Virus record (IMG/VR): IMGVR_UViG_3300046008_001187
Coordinates: 1 to 40,369 of that record
Length of the DNA: 40,369 nt
Strand: one strand, 5' to 3'
From: a virus
The position numbers and the translations under genes are program-made. The notes beneath the pieces were generated by a model, which was not told the DNA's origin, did no database searches, and worked only from the letters and a program-made list of their open reading frames with translations. Below are positions 7,856 to 17,347 of this stretch, one piece after another (within the stretch, counting starts at the first letter, position 1; every line of letters begins with the position of its first letter).

Positions 7856-8265
7856 AGGTTTCCCTCTGTTAATGAACCGCTTGTAATACTGATTAAGCCG
7901 CCAGCCTGCACGCTTAGATTATTGAAAATCATAATCGCGCTCGAACCCGCTACGCCGCAATTCATATCCGCCACGAAAGTACCGTCGCCGTTCAAGAGTC
8001 TCGCCCAGCTAATTATTCCTGTGTTGTCAGCAATCGGGTCATCAGCAATCGGTTGAAACGTCACCACACCTTCAATCGCAATGGCGCATGGCTTTGATAA
8101 CGCGCAAGTTCCAAGCAAAACGTGAGTGGTAATCGCCGCGCCTGTGATAGCGGGTTTTGTTCCTGAATAGAGTTTAATAGTTGCGGGTGTTACGCCTGCA
8201 TCAAGGGCAGAAATAATCGCCGAGGCTCTAGCATTTCGCAGGGCTGTTGAAAAGTTAAGCGACAT
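7852..8265 (-). CDS. small predicted tail protein
   Basis: A 137-aa protein beginning MSLNFSTALRNARASAI. The start at 8265 overlaps the end of the previous gene by 11 bases and fits the compact, coupled operon; the longer open frame adds 22 residues that overlap the upstream gene. The sequence TALRNARASAIISALDAGVTPATIKLYSGTKPA is characteristic, in my recollection, of a small protein family in tail operons of siphophages in Proteobacteria, with a short N-terminal helix followed by beta-strands. It has no catalytic motif. It is probably a minor structural component of the tail tip. Confidence 0.6.
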   Translation of the reverse strand: MSLNFSTALRNARASAIISALDAGVTPATIKLYSGTKPAITGAAITTHVLLGTCALSKPCAIAIEGVVTFQPIADDPIADNTGIISWARLLNGDGTFVADMNCGVAGSSAIMIFNNLSVQAGGLISITSGSLTEGNL

Positions 8266-11200
8266 TATCAATATCTCCGCGAGCCTCGATACAGAAAGTA
8301 AAATCGGGGTCTGTTGCCGCACCTTGACCAATGGACTGGATTAACCAAACGGGGGCGTTGGCAGCGTAAGTGTTGAACCGCATGACATTACCTGCTGACC
8401 AACCGCCGCCCCAACCACCCGCAGGAATCGTGAAATAAGGCTGCGCGGTGTTGGGATTGATAGGTGCTGTGTTTGTGTTGGTATTTGCCCCCGTGACAAT
8501 TTGCCCGACGTGTTCGCCAACAACGTTAAACAGTGTCGATGTGGTAAAAATCAGTACCCACCGTTCTTGAATCGCGCTGTTGTTATCAACGAAAATCGGG
8601 TATTGCGTGCTGTTATATTGCGCTGCAACGGTTGAACCAATCACGCTGTCGCTCCACACGTTTGACCACGTCTGCTGGTCAAAAGGTAAGGACACGCGGG
8701 CGTAAATCGTGCCGTTAATCACGGCGTTTGAAACGAGCGTGTTTTGGATTGGGAAGGCGTGTGTCAGCGGTTGCGAAAGTGTGAGTTGCCCCGTGATTTG
8801 AACGTCCGTGACCACGCCCATATCTTCGATTCTATCAATAATGGTAATGGGTTGTGAAACGCCTGAAAGGTTAATCCAAGAGACCGTTCCCGCGTCCAAA
8901 TTCGCGCTGTATCGGTCAACCGCAATCATGTTTCCAGCCGCATCTTTGATAACCACTTTCGCTAAACGAACTCGACCTAAATTAGTTGTAGTGCCATTTG
9001 AAAATGTACCGACGGTGGTTTGGTCATTCAAAATTACCGCCACGTCGCCCGTTGAATAAATCGGCACACGTCCGTCGGGCGGTAATCGCACAGGGTCAAG
9101 TCCTAAAATTGCGCTCGAAAGTGGAATGTAAACATACGACACGGCGTTATAAACAATCGTTTCTGCCATAACATGAGCGGGTTTAAAAATACGCGCATCA
9201 GCACCAGTGCCAACGATTGCGGCTGGGTCGAACCAGCTTTCGGCTTCATGACCCGTTGGCACAACCCACGCGCCGAATCGAATTTGTGCCACGCCTGTTT
9301 CGTAATTGATATAACCAAACATCGCGGCGGTATTGATTACACCGTCGTTATTGGCGGTGGCGGTTAAATGCGCTCCGCCTTCAAATGCGGTCGCACGAAC
9401 TTGAAACGAACCTTGGCGAATCGGCGAAGTCGGCAAGCGAAATGTCACCATATCGACTGGCTGAATTGAAATATCGGTTAGCAGTGATTTGAGCGCGACG
9501 GTATTTGAGCCATTAGGCGACCAAAGGCTTAACGTTGCCGTGCCTGTTGAATAATCAAGCGTTCCCGCGTAATTGCCTGCGCCTGTGTCGGGTTTGATGT
9601 TGGTGAATAATTGCCCGTTTCTATCAACGTAAGTGTTGCCAGCCAAATCAAAACGCACGCTGCCATAAACAATGGTTTCGGCGAAGTCTGGTGTGAGGTC
9701 AATTTTAATGCTGGTCATTGTTTGTGTTTCGGTTGCGGTGTTAGGTGAATCCGAAACTCTGTAGCTCACTTTTACCCAGCCTGAATCGTCGTTCGGGTAA
9801 ATTTGCGGAACGTTCAGATACTGAAAACCAGTAAATATGTTTCTATACGTTGACACAGCGGTGGTTGTATTTGTTGATATACCGCCCACTCCGACTCCAG
9901 GAGTGAACTCACTTGAACTCGTGTAACCAATGAGCGATTTTGAAAGATTTGGTATTGGCAATTTCGCGGTTCTATCAGGATTAAACAAAATCGTTCCATT
10001 TGCTAAACTGATAACAGATGCGGAATCTACCACGTCAGTTTTTATATGCCCGCTCGATTCCGTTGCTGATATTATCGGGTCAACCCATGTGCGTTTTGTA
10101 ACCGTAGTTTCTTGGAACGTGTCAAGAAGCGATAAATCCTGCACGGTGTTCCATTCAATTTGCAATGTTCCTGGTAGAATGTTTTGGTCGGGGAGTGTTA
10201 AAAATAGCAGCCCTGCGGTATTTCGTGCTGGGTGCGTAAATTCCTTCGTAATGGGCAGCCCAAAGGAATAATTGAACGTAAAAATAGTGCCACCAGCAGG
10301 CAAAACTGCTGGGAAGAATTCAACCAATCCAGTGCTGTGCTTTACCTTTCCTGTTGCGTGTCCCGAAATGTTGCCGTTTAAATCCGAAGCCGCCGTTCTT
10401 GGTGTAATACCGTCCGACCACGTTATGACTAACGTCCCTGGTGCAACTCCCGCGTGGGCTAATTGCTGAGTAATTTTGGGCGGCTCAATAATGGCGGCTT
10501 GACGATTAAAAGTATTCGCGTGCGCTCCCCATGAAAAAATAATCTCACTGCCCACATCTGGCAAAACGGCTGTTGTCACCGTCGCAGTCCCACTCACATA
10601 ATTCACCGTTCCGCTGCCAAGCCCCGCTTCTAATCCAACGATGCCACCTGCTGAATTGTCGCGTAATGAATACCACTTGCCGAGCGCACGGTAACTAACT
10701 GTCAAACTTCCAGGAGCGGGTGATGGTGCGATATTTATTGACCAAATGTAACCTCGATTTGCAGCGTTCACCGCTAAAGACGCGGTGTCAGCAATCCGAA
10801 CAGGTACGGCGGCGGGCGTGTAATTAACCGTTTTTGAGCCTGAATAAGTAGGGCTGGTTATCGCAAAGTTAATCACGCCCGCAATGTAATCAATCGTTCC
10901 AATAACGGTTGTGCCGCTTTTAATTTGCCCCGCTTCATCTGTTATTGTCGAAGCACCCGCCGTAATCGTTAGCGAGCCTGGCTTGCACGGGTTTCCTAAA
11001 TGCAGAGATTTTCCCGCGCTAATTTCGGTGCTTGTGGTGAGCGAAAACGGCACACCCGACTCAATAACGGGCGTGGTATAACCGCCCGCGTTCAAATCCA
11101 ACAACGCAACTTCGGCTTGCGAACTTGGTATGACTTGCGAATAAACGCTGTCTACTTTGACCATGACATCACCCATCGCCGCCGCTTTGTCCAGCGGGCG

Positions 11201-11896
11201 TGCGCTGTAGTATTTTGCGGCGTTGGCAACCACCGTCGTGAACAGACGGGCATTGGGGATGATGCTGTCGTCTTTAGCTATTTGTGCGCCGATGTAATCA
11301 AACAGCAACGGTGTGGCGATTTCAATTGAGATAATTCGTTTTTGATACGATGTTTCGCCCGCTTGAAACGTTTGTATTGCATTCGTCACCAGCTTGGAAA
11401 CTCGGACGTACTGCGATTGACCGACGTTCATCGTGTTTGAAATCATAAATACATCGCCGATAGCAGGTACGATGTTGGACGACGTGTTTTGGAATAGCGT
11501 TAATTGACGGCTGCCCGCGTACTGCGTTGACCAAACGAAACCTTGGTAAATAGAAGCCTGCACGCGATACGCTTCAACGCGCCCTTTTGCTGCGTCCCGA
11601 CGGTCAAACCAATCGCCAGTGCTGAATAAATTCACACCGATTTTTTTATCCTTTGGCAGCTTTGAAAGCATCACCATTGAACCGAAGAATTTATCCGTCG
11701 TAATGGTTTGAATGGCGGCAAACAACTTTCTCATGTGAACCGCACCATAAACGCGGTCGAGCGTCGAAATGTCGTCAAAGATGTTATTACTCACGCCGTC
11801 CAGGATAACGTTTGCCGTCATTGCGCCGCCACCGTCTGCAACGTCGCTCATGTTGTCGGATTGGAGTAATTTAATGTCGCTGGCTAGGATTGTCAT
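8255..11896 (-). CDS. large tail structural protein, repeated beta-modules
   Basis: A 1213-aa protein directly downstream of the tape measure. The first 210 residues (KLLQSDNMSDVADGGGAMT...LDRVYGAVHMRKLFAAI) look like a conserved head domain. The rest is a string of beta-rich modules sharing the motif G-x-I-x-Y-x-x-G-x-x-x-I/F: IDYIAGVINFAIT, VNYVSGTATVTTA, VKHSTGLVEFFPA, LDYSTGTATLSL and INYETGVAQIRFG. The same motif (VDYVAGQIFVLP) occurs in the tail-tube gene, so the tube and tip appear to share a building block. The position and size suggest a distal tail or central tail-tip protein of a siphophage. No hydrolase motif was noticed, and the exact role is unknown. Confidence 0.6.
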   Translation of the reverse strand: MTILASDIKLLQSDNMSDVADGGGAMTANVILDGVSNNIFDDISTLDRVYGAVHMRKLFAAIQTITTDKFFGSMVMLSKLPKDKKIGVNLFSTGDWFDRRDAAKGRVEAYRVQASIYQGFVWSTQYAGSRQLTLFQNTSSNIVPAIGDVFMISNTMNVGQSQYVRVSKLVTNAIQTFQAGETSYQKRIISIEIATPLLFDYIGAQIAKDDSIIPNARLFTTVVANAAKYYSARPLDKAAAMGDVMVKVDSVYSQVIPSSQAEVALLDLNAGGYTTPVIESGVPFSLTTSTEISAGKSLHLGNPCKPGSLTITAGASTITDEAGQIKSGTTVIGTIDYIAGVINFAITSPTYSGSKTVNYTPAAVPVRIADTASLAVNAANRGYIWSINIAPSPAPGSLTVSYRALGKWYSLRDNSAGGIVGLEAGLGSGTVNYVSGTATVTTAVLPDVGSEIIFSWGAHANTFNRQAAIIEPPKITQQLAHAGVAPGTLVITWSDGITPRTAASDLNGNISGHATGKVKHSTGLVEFFPAVLPAGGTIFTFNYSFGLPITKEFTHPARNTAGLLFLTLPDQNILPGTLQIEWNTVQDLSLLDTFQETTVTKRTWVDPIISATESSGHIKTDVVDSASVISLANGTILFNPDRTAKLPIPNLSKSLIGYTSSSEFTPGVGVGGISTNTTTAVSTYRNIFTGFQYLNVPQIYPNDDSGWVKVSYRVSDSPNTATETQTMTSIKIDLTPDFAETIVYGSVRFDLAGNTYVDRNGQLFTNIKPDTGAGNYAGTLDYSTGTATLSLWSPNGSNTVALKSLLTDISIQPVDMVTFRLPTSPIRQGSFQVRATAFEGGAHLTATANNDGVINTAAMFGYINYETGVAQIRFGAWVVPTGHEAESWFDPAAIVGTGADARIFKPAHVMAETIVYNAVSYVYIPLSSAILGLDPVRLPPDGRVPIYSTGDVAVILNDQTTVGTFSNGTTTNLGRVRLAKVVIKDAAGNMIAVDRYSANLDAGTVSWINLSGVSQPITIIDRIEDMGVVTDVQITGQLTLSQPLTHAFPIQNTLVSNAVINGTIYARVSLPFDQQTWSNVWSDSVIGSTVAAQYNSTQYPIFVDNNSAIQERWVLIFTTSTLFNVVGEHVGQIVTGANTNTNTAPINPNTAQPYFTIPAGGWGGGWSAGNVMRFNTYAANAPVWLIQSIGQGAATDPDFTFCIEARGDIDNVA

Positions 11897-11905
11897 GGTG
11901 TGTTT

Positions 11906-14900
11906 TTAGTTTAATGAGGGAGGTAATCCGCGTGCGGCGGCTTCTTTTAGAATGTCCACAACGCTCGCAACGTCAGCGCGGGCGAAACTACCTGACGCTT
12001 CGCGTCCTGTTGGCGATTGAAATTTAATGGTAACGGTGTTGCTGTTGTTTGATTGAGTTTGCGGCGTTTGATTTGTAACGATTTCGCTTGAATTCGTGTT
12101 GTTATTTGAGGCGGTTTCTTTTGCTTTTTCTGCTTGAATTGCCGCGACTTTTTTGGCGTGGATTTGTTGCGCGATGGGTTGTGCAGAGCCATCTAACCCT
12201 GCCTGTTGTTTTTTGAAACGACGATTTTCAACGCCGAGCGTATTGCCGTTCATTTGGTCAAGCTCATCTAACAAGCTGTCGCGCTGTGATTCCGCCGCGT
12301 TTTTATCTGCGATTTGCTTGTCTTGCGCCGCTTTGGCATCGGAGGCTTGCTTTTCACTTGCAGATTTAGCGTCAGCCGCAATCTTGTCTTGAGCGACTTT
12401 AGCATCCGATGTTTGCTTATCGAGTTTCGCTTTCGCGTCGGCTGCGTCTGCGTTGGCAATGTTTTTTAAGCGAGTGTTGTGATTTTCGCGTGCGATTGAT
12501 AAAGCAGCCGCGTTACCAGCCAGTGCTTGTTCTTCCTTCGCCCAGGCAGCGTTTTCTAAACCGACTTTATCACCCGCAAGTTGTAGCTTTTCGTTAGTTG
12601 CGGCATCGAGCTGGTTTTTGTATGTTTCTTTGGCTGCTCTGGCATCGCTGATTAGTTTGTCATTTGCGGCTTTTGTGTCCGCCTCAATCTTGTCACTCGC
12701 CGCCTTTGCATCGGCGACTCGTTTGTCGAGTTTCGACTTGGCATCAGCAGCATCAGCATCTTCGATATTTTTCAGGCGCGTGTTGTGGTTTTCGCGTGCG
12801 ATTTTTAACGCGGCAGCATTACCTGCTAAACCAGCTTCTTCTTTTGCCCACGAGTAGTTTTCTAATCCGACCTTATCTCCCGCGAGCTGTAGTCTTTTAG
12901 TAACCACCGCGTCAAGCTGTGACACCTGCTTTTCTTTTGACGCTTTAGCCTCGGATTCGTATTTATCAAACGCCGCTTTATCGTCGGCGACTCGCTTGTC
13001 GCTTGCTGCCTTGGCATCAGCGACCCGTTTATCGAGTTTCGATTTCGCGTCGGCAATATCCGCGCTGTATATGTTTTGTAAGCGTGTGTTGTGGTTTGTT
13101 CGCGCTATTGATAAAGCAGCGGCGTTGCCCGATAAGCCAGCTTCCTCTTTAGCCCACGCTTGATTTTCTAAACCAACCTTGTCGCCGTCAAGTTGCAGCT
13201 TTTGAGTTACGGCAGCGTCCAGTTGCGACACCTGCTTTTCGTTGAGCGACTTTAAATCGGCGTTACTTTTGGCGGTCGCCGCATTGCTATCGGCAGTGAT
13301 TTTAGCCGCCGCATCTGTTACTGATTTAGCGATTTTGTCGGCGGTATCTTTCGCACCTTTTACGTCTGCATCTAAGATGTTTTGTAAGCGCGTGGCGTGA
13401 TTTTCACGCGCAATTTTTAACGCTTCCGAGTTCCCTTTTAATTTCGACTCGATGTCCGCAAAGGCTTGATTTTCTAAACCGACTTTATCGCCCGCAAGCT
13501 GCATACGCTCCGTGTTTTGACTGATAACGCCTTCGTATTCCGCTTTAACTTTTACCTGCAAATCCGTTAGGTGGTCTTTTGGTAAAGCATCAAGTTTCGC
13601 TCTCGCGTTATCAACGGCGGTTGAATCAACATTGATTTTTAAATTGATGCCGCCGCCAGACACGCCAACACCAAAACTGCCGCCAGCTTGTGCCTCGCCG
13701 CCGTCCGCAAAGTGCTGAACACCCACCGCCGTGCCAACAGAACCGCCGTTTTGATATTTTGGCAGTTCGTTTTGTGGCACTTGCATCGCGTTAAGTTTCG
13801 ACATGAAACCGCTGCCGTATTTTTGCACTGCCTCTTTTTTGACGATGTATTCACCAGGTTCGAGCATCGCAGGGACGGTATCGCCGCCGCCAAAACCACC
13901 TAACTGACCACTCATTCGCGTAAAAGTCGGCATTCCGCCGTCAGCGAAGTGTTGAATTTCGCCGCCGTTTTGGTTGGTTTGAACGGTTGTGACGTAAATC
14001 GTGTGCTGACTAAATGTAGGCTGCTGGTTGTATGAAATAGCAGCCGAAGGCGCAGAATTATCCGCGTTCAGCGTGTGCAAACTATCTGTTGGTGTTTTTA
14101 TTTGTGCAATATCATCAAACGGTTTTGATGCGTCGCTGCCGATTGTGTGCAAGCTGCTCGTATCTTTTTTATTCTCGGCAATCGCTTCTGAAACGGCTTT
14201 GTTTTCAGGTTTTACTTCGTGCTTGCTTTCGGTGTCTTTTTTGAGTTCAGTAATTTCGCCAGCCACCGCTGCCGTATTGCTGATTACGTTGTGGTGGGTT
14301 TCAATGGCTTTTTTGATTTCATTTAACTGGTCTTGCGTTTGCGCTACGTCGCTATAAACCGTGTGCTTGCTAAACGTATCGGCGGTAATTGTCTGCTTGA
14401 AGATTTTAGCTTCATTGGCTTCGAGATTAACCGTGTGCTTGCTGACCGTATCGACTTTTAACTCGTCGATTTTCTGCTGAATGGTGGTTATTTGGCTGCC
14501 ATCCACGTTCATTTTCAACAGGTGGTCTTTGCTGATTGCGCTGTCGATTTTGTCGATTTCGTCTTTTAGCCCCGCCATCTTTTCGATTTGGGTTTTGGCG
14601 TTGGTTTCGAGGGCGTTGGCTTGGCTCTCCTCGGCGGATTGCAGTCCTTTTGTTGCTGCTTCGGTTTGCCCGATAACGTCAATGTACTTTCTTTTTAGGC
14701 TTGAAACTTCGCTTGATTGCGTTTTTTCAGTGGACGCAAGGCTTAAAATCAGCCCTTCGTTTTCTTTGGATATTCTTTGCGCTTCTTTAAAATCGCCTTC
14801 CGCCAGTGCTTTTTTGTAGTCCGATATTCCCGTTTCGATTTCTTTTTTCTTACTGGCAAACAACTCCTTGTCGCTCATGCCAATGCGTTCGAGTTGAAGG

Positions 14901-16969
14901 ATTCCGTTTGCTTTTCTGTCCTCAGCGTCCAGGATTTCCTTGGCGTAACCGATAGCTTTATCGCGGTGCGATTGAGCCGCCGCCGTCATTTGGTCAACGG
15001 TACTGCGATAGGTGTTTAGAACATCGATGTCGATTTCTTTTTTTGCGTTGGCGTAGTCCTTCTCGTACTCGGCACGCTTTTGTGTATCGCCTTCAGACTT
15101 TGCGATTGCATCGTCATAAACCGCTTTTGCTAGAACCTTTTTGTTGTTGGCTGCTTCGGTTAATACACCCATGACCTTATCGCTGGCGGCAATAATCAGG
15201 TCGGTTTCTGATTTCTCACGCTGCTCGGCACTTTGAACAATCGAGTGATTTGCCTCGATGTCGAGTTTTAGGTTTTGAGCAATTGCTTCATTTGCTAATT
15301 TGTAGCGGGCATCAATCGCGGCGGATTCATTTTTGAGTGCTTCGATTTTTATGGCTGAGAATTGTTCAGCTTGTTGGCGTGCCGTCGCCAAGCGTTCAAC
15401 TTCTTTTGCGGTGGCGGCGTTCTTTTCGGCTTCTACGCCTTTGATGCCTTCAATCTTGGTAGCGTTGTTTTTTTGTTCTTCTATCGTGGCATTACTGGCT
15501 GCGGCTCGTTGCTCATCAAAGGATTTCGCTAAAAAAGCAATTTCAGCTGCGTATTTCGCCCGTCCTTCTGCCGTTAAAACATCACCGTTGAACACGCTTT
15601 TTATGGCAATGCCCATGCCGATAACGCCCTGTGTGATGTTCAGCGTGCCAATCCTAAAGCCCTCGAATTTGGTAAGCCAATCACCGACTGTTTTACCCAC
15701 TTCAAATGCTAAAAATACAGGAATCGCTCTGCTTAAAAGCCCGACGGCTGTCGCGGCACGGGTTGTTGATGTAGCAAAAATATCAGTTGATAAAGCCGCT
15801 CGTGCCGCTGCCAGTTGGGAAGCACCAAACGCAACCGCAGAACCCGAAAGCGAGGCAGTCATGTTAATAACCGCCTGAACTGCTTTGATTCCCATCACGG
15901 TTGCAAGGGTTTCAAACATTGTCACCAGCAACGGAACGTGTCCAGTTACGAATGTTGAAAACTTATTAAACCCGTTCGTTAGCGGTTCTAAAATTGGCGT
16001 GCCGAGGGTAGTTTTCAGGTTCTCGAATACAGCGAGCATTCGTCCTTTTGCACCCTCGAAATTCGCTGTCATTTTTGCAGCGGTTTCTTTTGATGCACCG
16101 CCCGCGCTTACGAGGTCTTCTTCAAACTTTTTTAACGCTGGCGAGCCTTCTTTCATTAACGCCAAAACGGTGGCTTTCGCTGTTTCGCCAAACGCCAAAA
16201 CGGCGGACGCACTACTTACGCCCGCCTTTTTCATGCCGTCCATTGCTGTGCCAACATCGGACGTATTGATGCCCAACTTTGAAAGCTCAACACGGGCTTT
16301 AGATGTCGGGTCGTTTAATGCGGTTAATGTTGCACCAAGCCCCGTGCCTGCAACTTCGCCCTTGAGTGCGTACTTTGCCAGCACATCGAGCATTGCAGCG
16401 GTTTGTTCCACAGAATAACCAGCCGCAGCCGCTTGCGAACCCACGCCTTTGAATGATTCGTTCAATCCAACAACGGAAGCGTCTGAAAGATTGGCGGCTT
16501 TGGTTAAAACGTCGGCAACACGGGCTGTGTCGCTAAACTTCAAGCCCATAATGCCAACGGTAGCAACCAAGCCCGACGCTGCAACTTCCATCGACACCGA
16601 TTCCGATGCCGAAACAGCTAAAACGCTGGGGAGTGCTTTCATTGCCTCGGACGCAGACAAACCCGCCCCCGCCAAAATGGTCAAGCCTTGAGCCGCTTCC
16701 GTTCCTGAACGCCCAAATTCAACACCAACCGTGGTAGCAAACTCGGACAGTTTTTTCATTTCCTCGGAGGTGTAACCGCCTTTTGCCGCGACCGCATCGA
16801 GTTCTTTTTCAAACTTTGCCGCGCTGTTAACCAGGTCTTTGAAGGTGTCGAAGGTGAAATATGCCGCCAATGCAGTCGCTAACTTGCCCGCATTTTCCTG
16901 AATTGAGCCTAATGTTGCCGACGCATTATCGCGGGCGTTAATGATGATTCGTGTGATTAAATCAGCCAT
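11906..16969 (-). CDS. phage tail tape measure protein
   Basis: A 1687-aa protein that spans the tail tube and sets tail length. Residues about 1-330 form the TP901-type tape-measure core (ITRIIINARDNASATLGSIQ, then GVEFGRSGTEAAQGLTILAGAGLSAS). About 450-810 is long coiled coil. About 813-993 carries six to eight short repeats around S-x-H-T. A Gly-rich block (GGFGGGDTVPAMLEPGEYIV) near residue 1020 is typical of siphophage tape measures. Residues about 1150-1560 consist of four 102-residue repeats. It overlaps nothing but is spaced by one base from the preceding stop. At about 1.5 angstrom per residue the protein would imply a tail of roughly 250 nm. Plus-strand open frames inside it are artefacts of its codon pattern. 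Confidence 0.93.
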   Translation of the reverse strand: MADLITRIIINARDNASATLGSIQENAGKLATALAAYFTFDTFKDLVNSAAKFEKELDAVAAKGGYTSEEMKKLSEFATTVGVEFGRSGTEAAQGLTILAGAGLSASEAMKALPSVLAVSASESVSMEVAASGLVATVGIMGLKFSDTARVADVLTKAANLSDASVVGLNESFKGVGSQAAAAGYSVEQTAAMLDVLAKYALKGEVAGTGLGATLTALNDPTSKARVELSKLGINTSDVGTAMDGMKKAGVSSASAVLAFGETAKATVLALMKEGSPALKKFEEDLVSAGGASKETAAKMTANFEGAKGRMLAVFENLKTTLGTPILEPLTNGFNKFSTFVTGHVPLLVTMFETLATVMGIKAVQAVINMTASLSGSAVAFGASQLAAARAALSTDIFATSTTRAATAVGLLSRAIPVFLAFEVGKTVGDWLTKFEGFRIGTLNITQGVIGMGIAIKSVFNGDVLTAEGRAKYAAEIAFLAKSFDEQRAAASNATIEEQKNNATKIEGIKGVEAEKNAATAKEVERLATARQQAEQFSAIKIEALKNESAAIDARYKLANEAIAQNLKLDIEANHSIVQSAEQREKSETDLIIAASDKVMGVLTEAANNKKVLAKAVYDDAIAKSEGDTQKRAEYEKDYANAKKEIDIDVLNTYRSTVDQMTAAAQSHRDKAIGYAKEILDAEDRKANGILQLERIGMSDKELFASKKKEIETGISDYKKALAEGDFKEAQRISKENEGLILSLASTEKTQSSEVSSLKRKYIDVIGQTEAATKGLQSAEESQANALETNAKTQIEKMAGLKDEIDKIDSAISKDHLLKMNVDGSQITTIQQKIDELKVDTVSKHTVNLEANEAKIFKQTITADTFSKHTVYSDVAQTQDQLNEIKKAIETHHNVISNTAAVAGEITELKKDTESKHEVKPENKAVSEAIAENKKDTSSLHTIGSDASKPFDDIAQIKTPTDSLHTLNADNSAPSAAISYNQQPTFSQHTIYVTTVQTNQNGGEIQHFADGGMPTFTRMSGQLGGFGGGDTVPAMLEPGEYIVKKEAVQKYGSGFMSKLNAMQVPQNELPKYQNGGSVGTAVGVQHFADGGEAQAGGSFGVGVSGGGINLKINVDSTAVDNARAKLDALPKDHLTDLQVKVKAEYEGVISQNTERMQLAGDKVGLENQAFADIESKLKGNSEALKIARENHATRLQNILDADVKGAKDTADKIAKSVTDAAAKITADSNAATAKSNADLKSLNEKQVSQLDAAVTQKLQLDGDKVGLENQAWAKEEAGLSGNAAALSIARTNHNTRLQNIYSADIADAKSKLDKRVADAKAASDKRVADDKAAFDKYESEAKASKEKQVSQLDAVVTKRLQLAGDKVGLENYSWAKEEAGLAGNAAALKIARENHNTRLKNIEDADAADAKSKLDKRVADAKAASDKIEADTKAANDKLISDARAAKETYKNQLDAATNEKLQLAGDKVGLENAAWAKEEQALAGNAAALSIARENHNTRLKNIANADAADAKAKLDKQTSDAKVAQDKIAADAKSASEKQASDAKAAQDKQIADKNAAESQRDSLLDELDQMNGNTLGVENRRFKKQQAGLDGSAQPIAQQIHAKKVAAIQAEKAKETASNNNTNSSEIVTNQTPQTQSNNSNTVTIKFQSPTGREASGSFARADVASVVDILKEAAARGLPPSLN
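12290..13520 (-). repeat. four tandem 306-bp repeats inside the tape measure gene
   Basis: The codons for the landmark KVGLEN recur at 13479, 13173, 12867 and 12561, exactly 306 bp (102 residues) apart each time. Each unit reads QLAGDKVGLEN, then a segment like AWAKEEAGLAGNAAAL, ARENHNTRLKNI, and an Ala/Lys/Asp-rich helix. A fifth, degenerate landmark follows about 327 bp later near 12235. The constant period with sequence divergence between units suggests old duplications held to a fixed helical length. Recombination between units would change the length in steps of 102 residues. Confidence 0.88.
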
Positions 16970-16970
16970 A

Positions 16971-17345
16971 TTAAACCGCCAATAAATTGATTTTTAAGGT
17001 GTAGAAATCCGCATCGTCGGGCGTTGAATAATCAATCCACGGTTTGGCTTCAATCGGATTTTTTGCGTGATTGAAAAGAACAGAAAAAACGCGCTCATCA
17101 TTGAGTGTTAGAACCATTGGAGAGTTAATGGCGAGCTTTGCACTCAATGACTTTAAAGTAGCGCGACTGATTACGCCGTAATCGTTACCACCTGCCAGCG
17201 TAATGGGTCGCCCCGCTTGTTTCGTGCCGCTTTGGATAATCAACGCCCCCGTAATCGAATAGGATTGTGATTGTTCAATCGGTGTCCAATCAAACTCATC
17301 AACCCAAATCAAGTCCTCTGGAAGCGTCAAATTATCCAGTTGCAT
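16971..17345 (-). CDS. conserved small tail protein before the tape measure
   Basis: A 124-aa protein (MQLDNLTLPEDLIWVDEFDW) between the tail-tube gene and the tape measure. In siphophages this slot often holds tail-assembly chaperones made by a programmed frameshift. Here there is one intact frame and I see no slippery sequence or second overlapping product. The text QSYSITGALIIQSGTKQAGRPITLAGG is beta-rich and reads more like a structural protein than a chaperone. It is separated from the upstream stop by two bases and from the downstream start by one, so all three genes are co-translated. The family is not recognised by name. Confidence 0.6.
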   Translation of the reverse strand: MQLDNLTLPEDLIWVDEFDWTPIEQSQSYSITGALIIQSGTKQAGRPITLAGGNDYGVISRATLKSLSAKLAINSPMVLTLNDERVFSVLFNHAKNPIEAKPWIDYSTPDDADFYTLKINLLAV

Positions 17346-17347
17346 AA

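Noticed and set aside
12153-16691. Plus-strand open frames opposite the tape measure gene
   Set aside because: They lie wholly within a long minus-strand gene with clear motifs and show the low-complexity Ser/Ala composition expected from reading Ala/Lys-rich codons backwards.
16971-17345. Programmed frameshift tail-chaperone pair
   Set aside because: Only one frame is occupied, the gene is followed directly by the tape measure, and I saw no slippery sequence.
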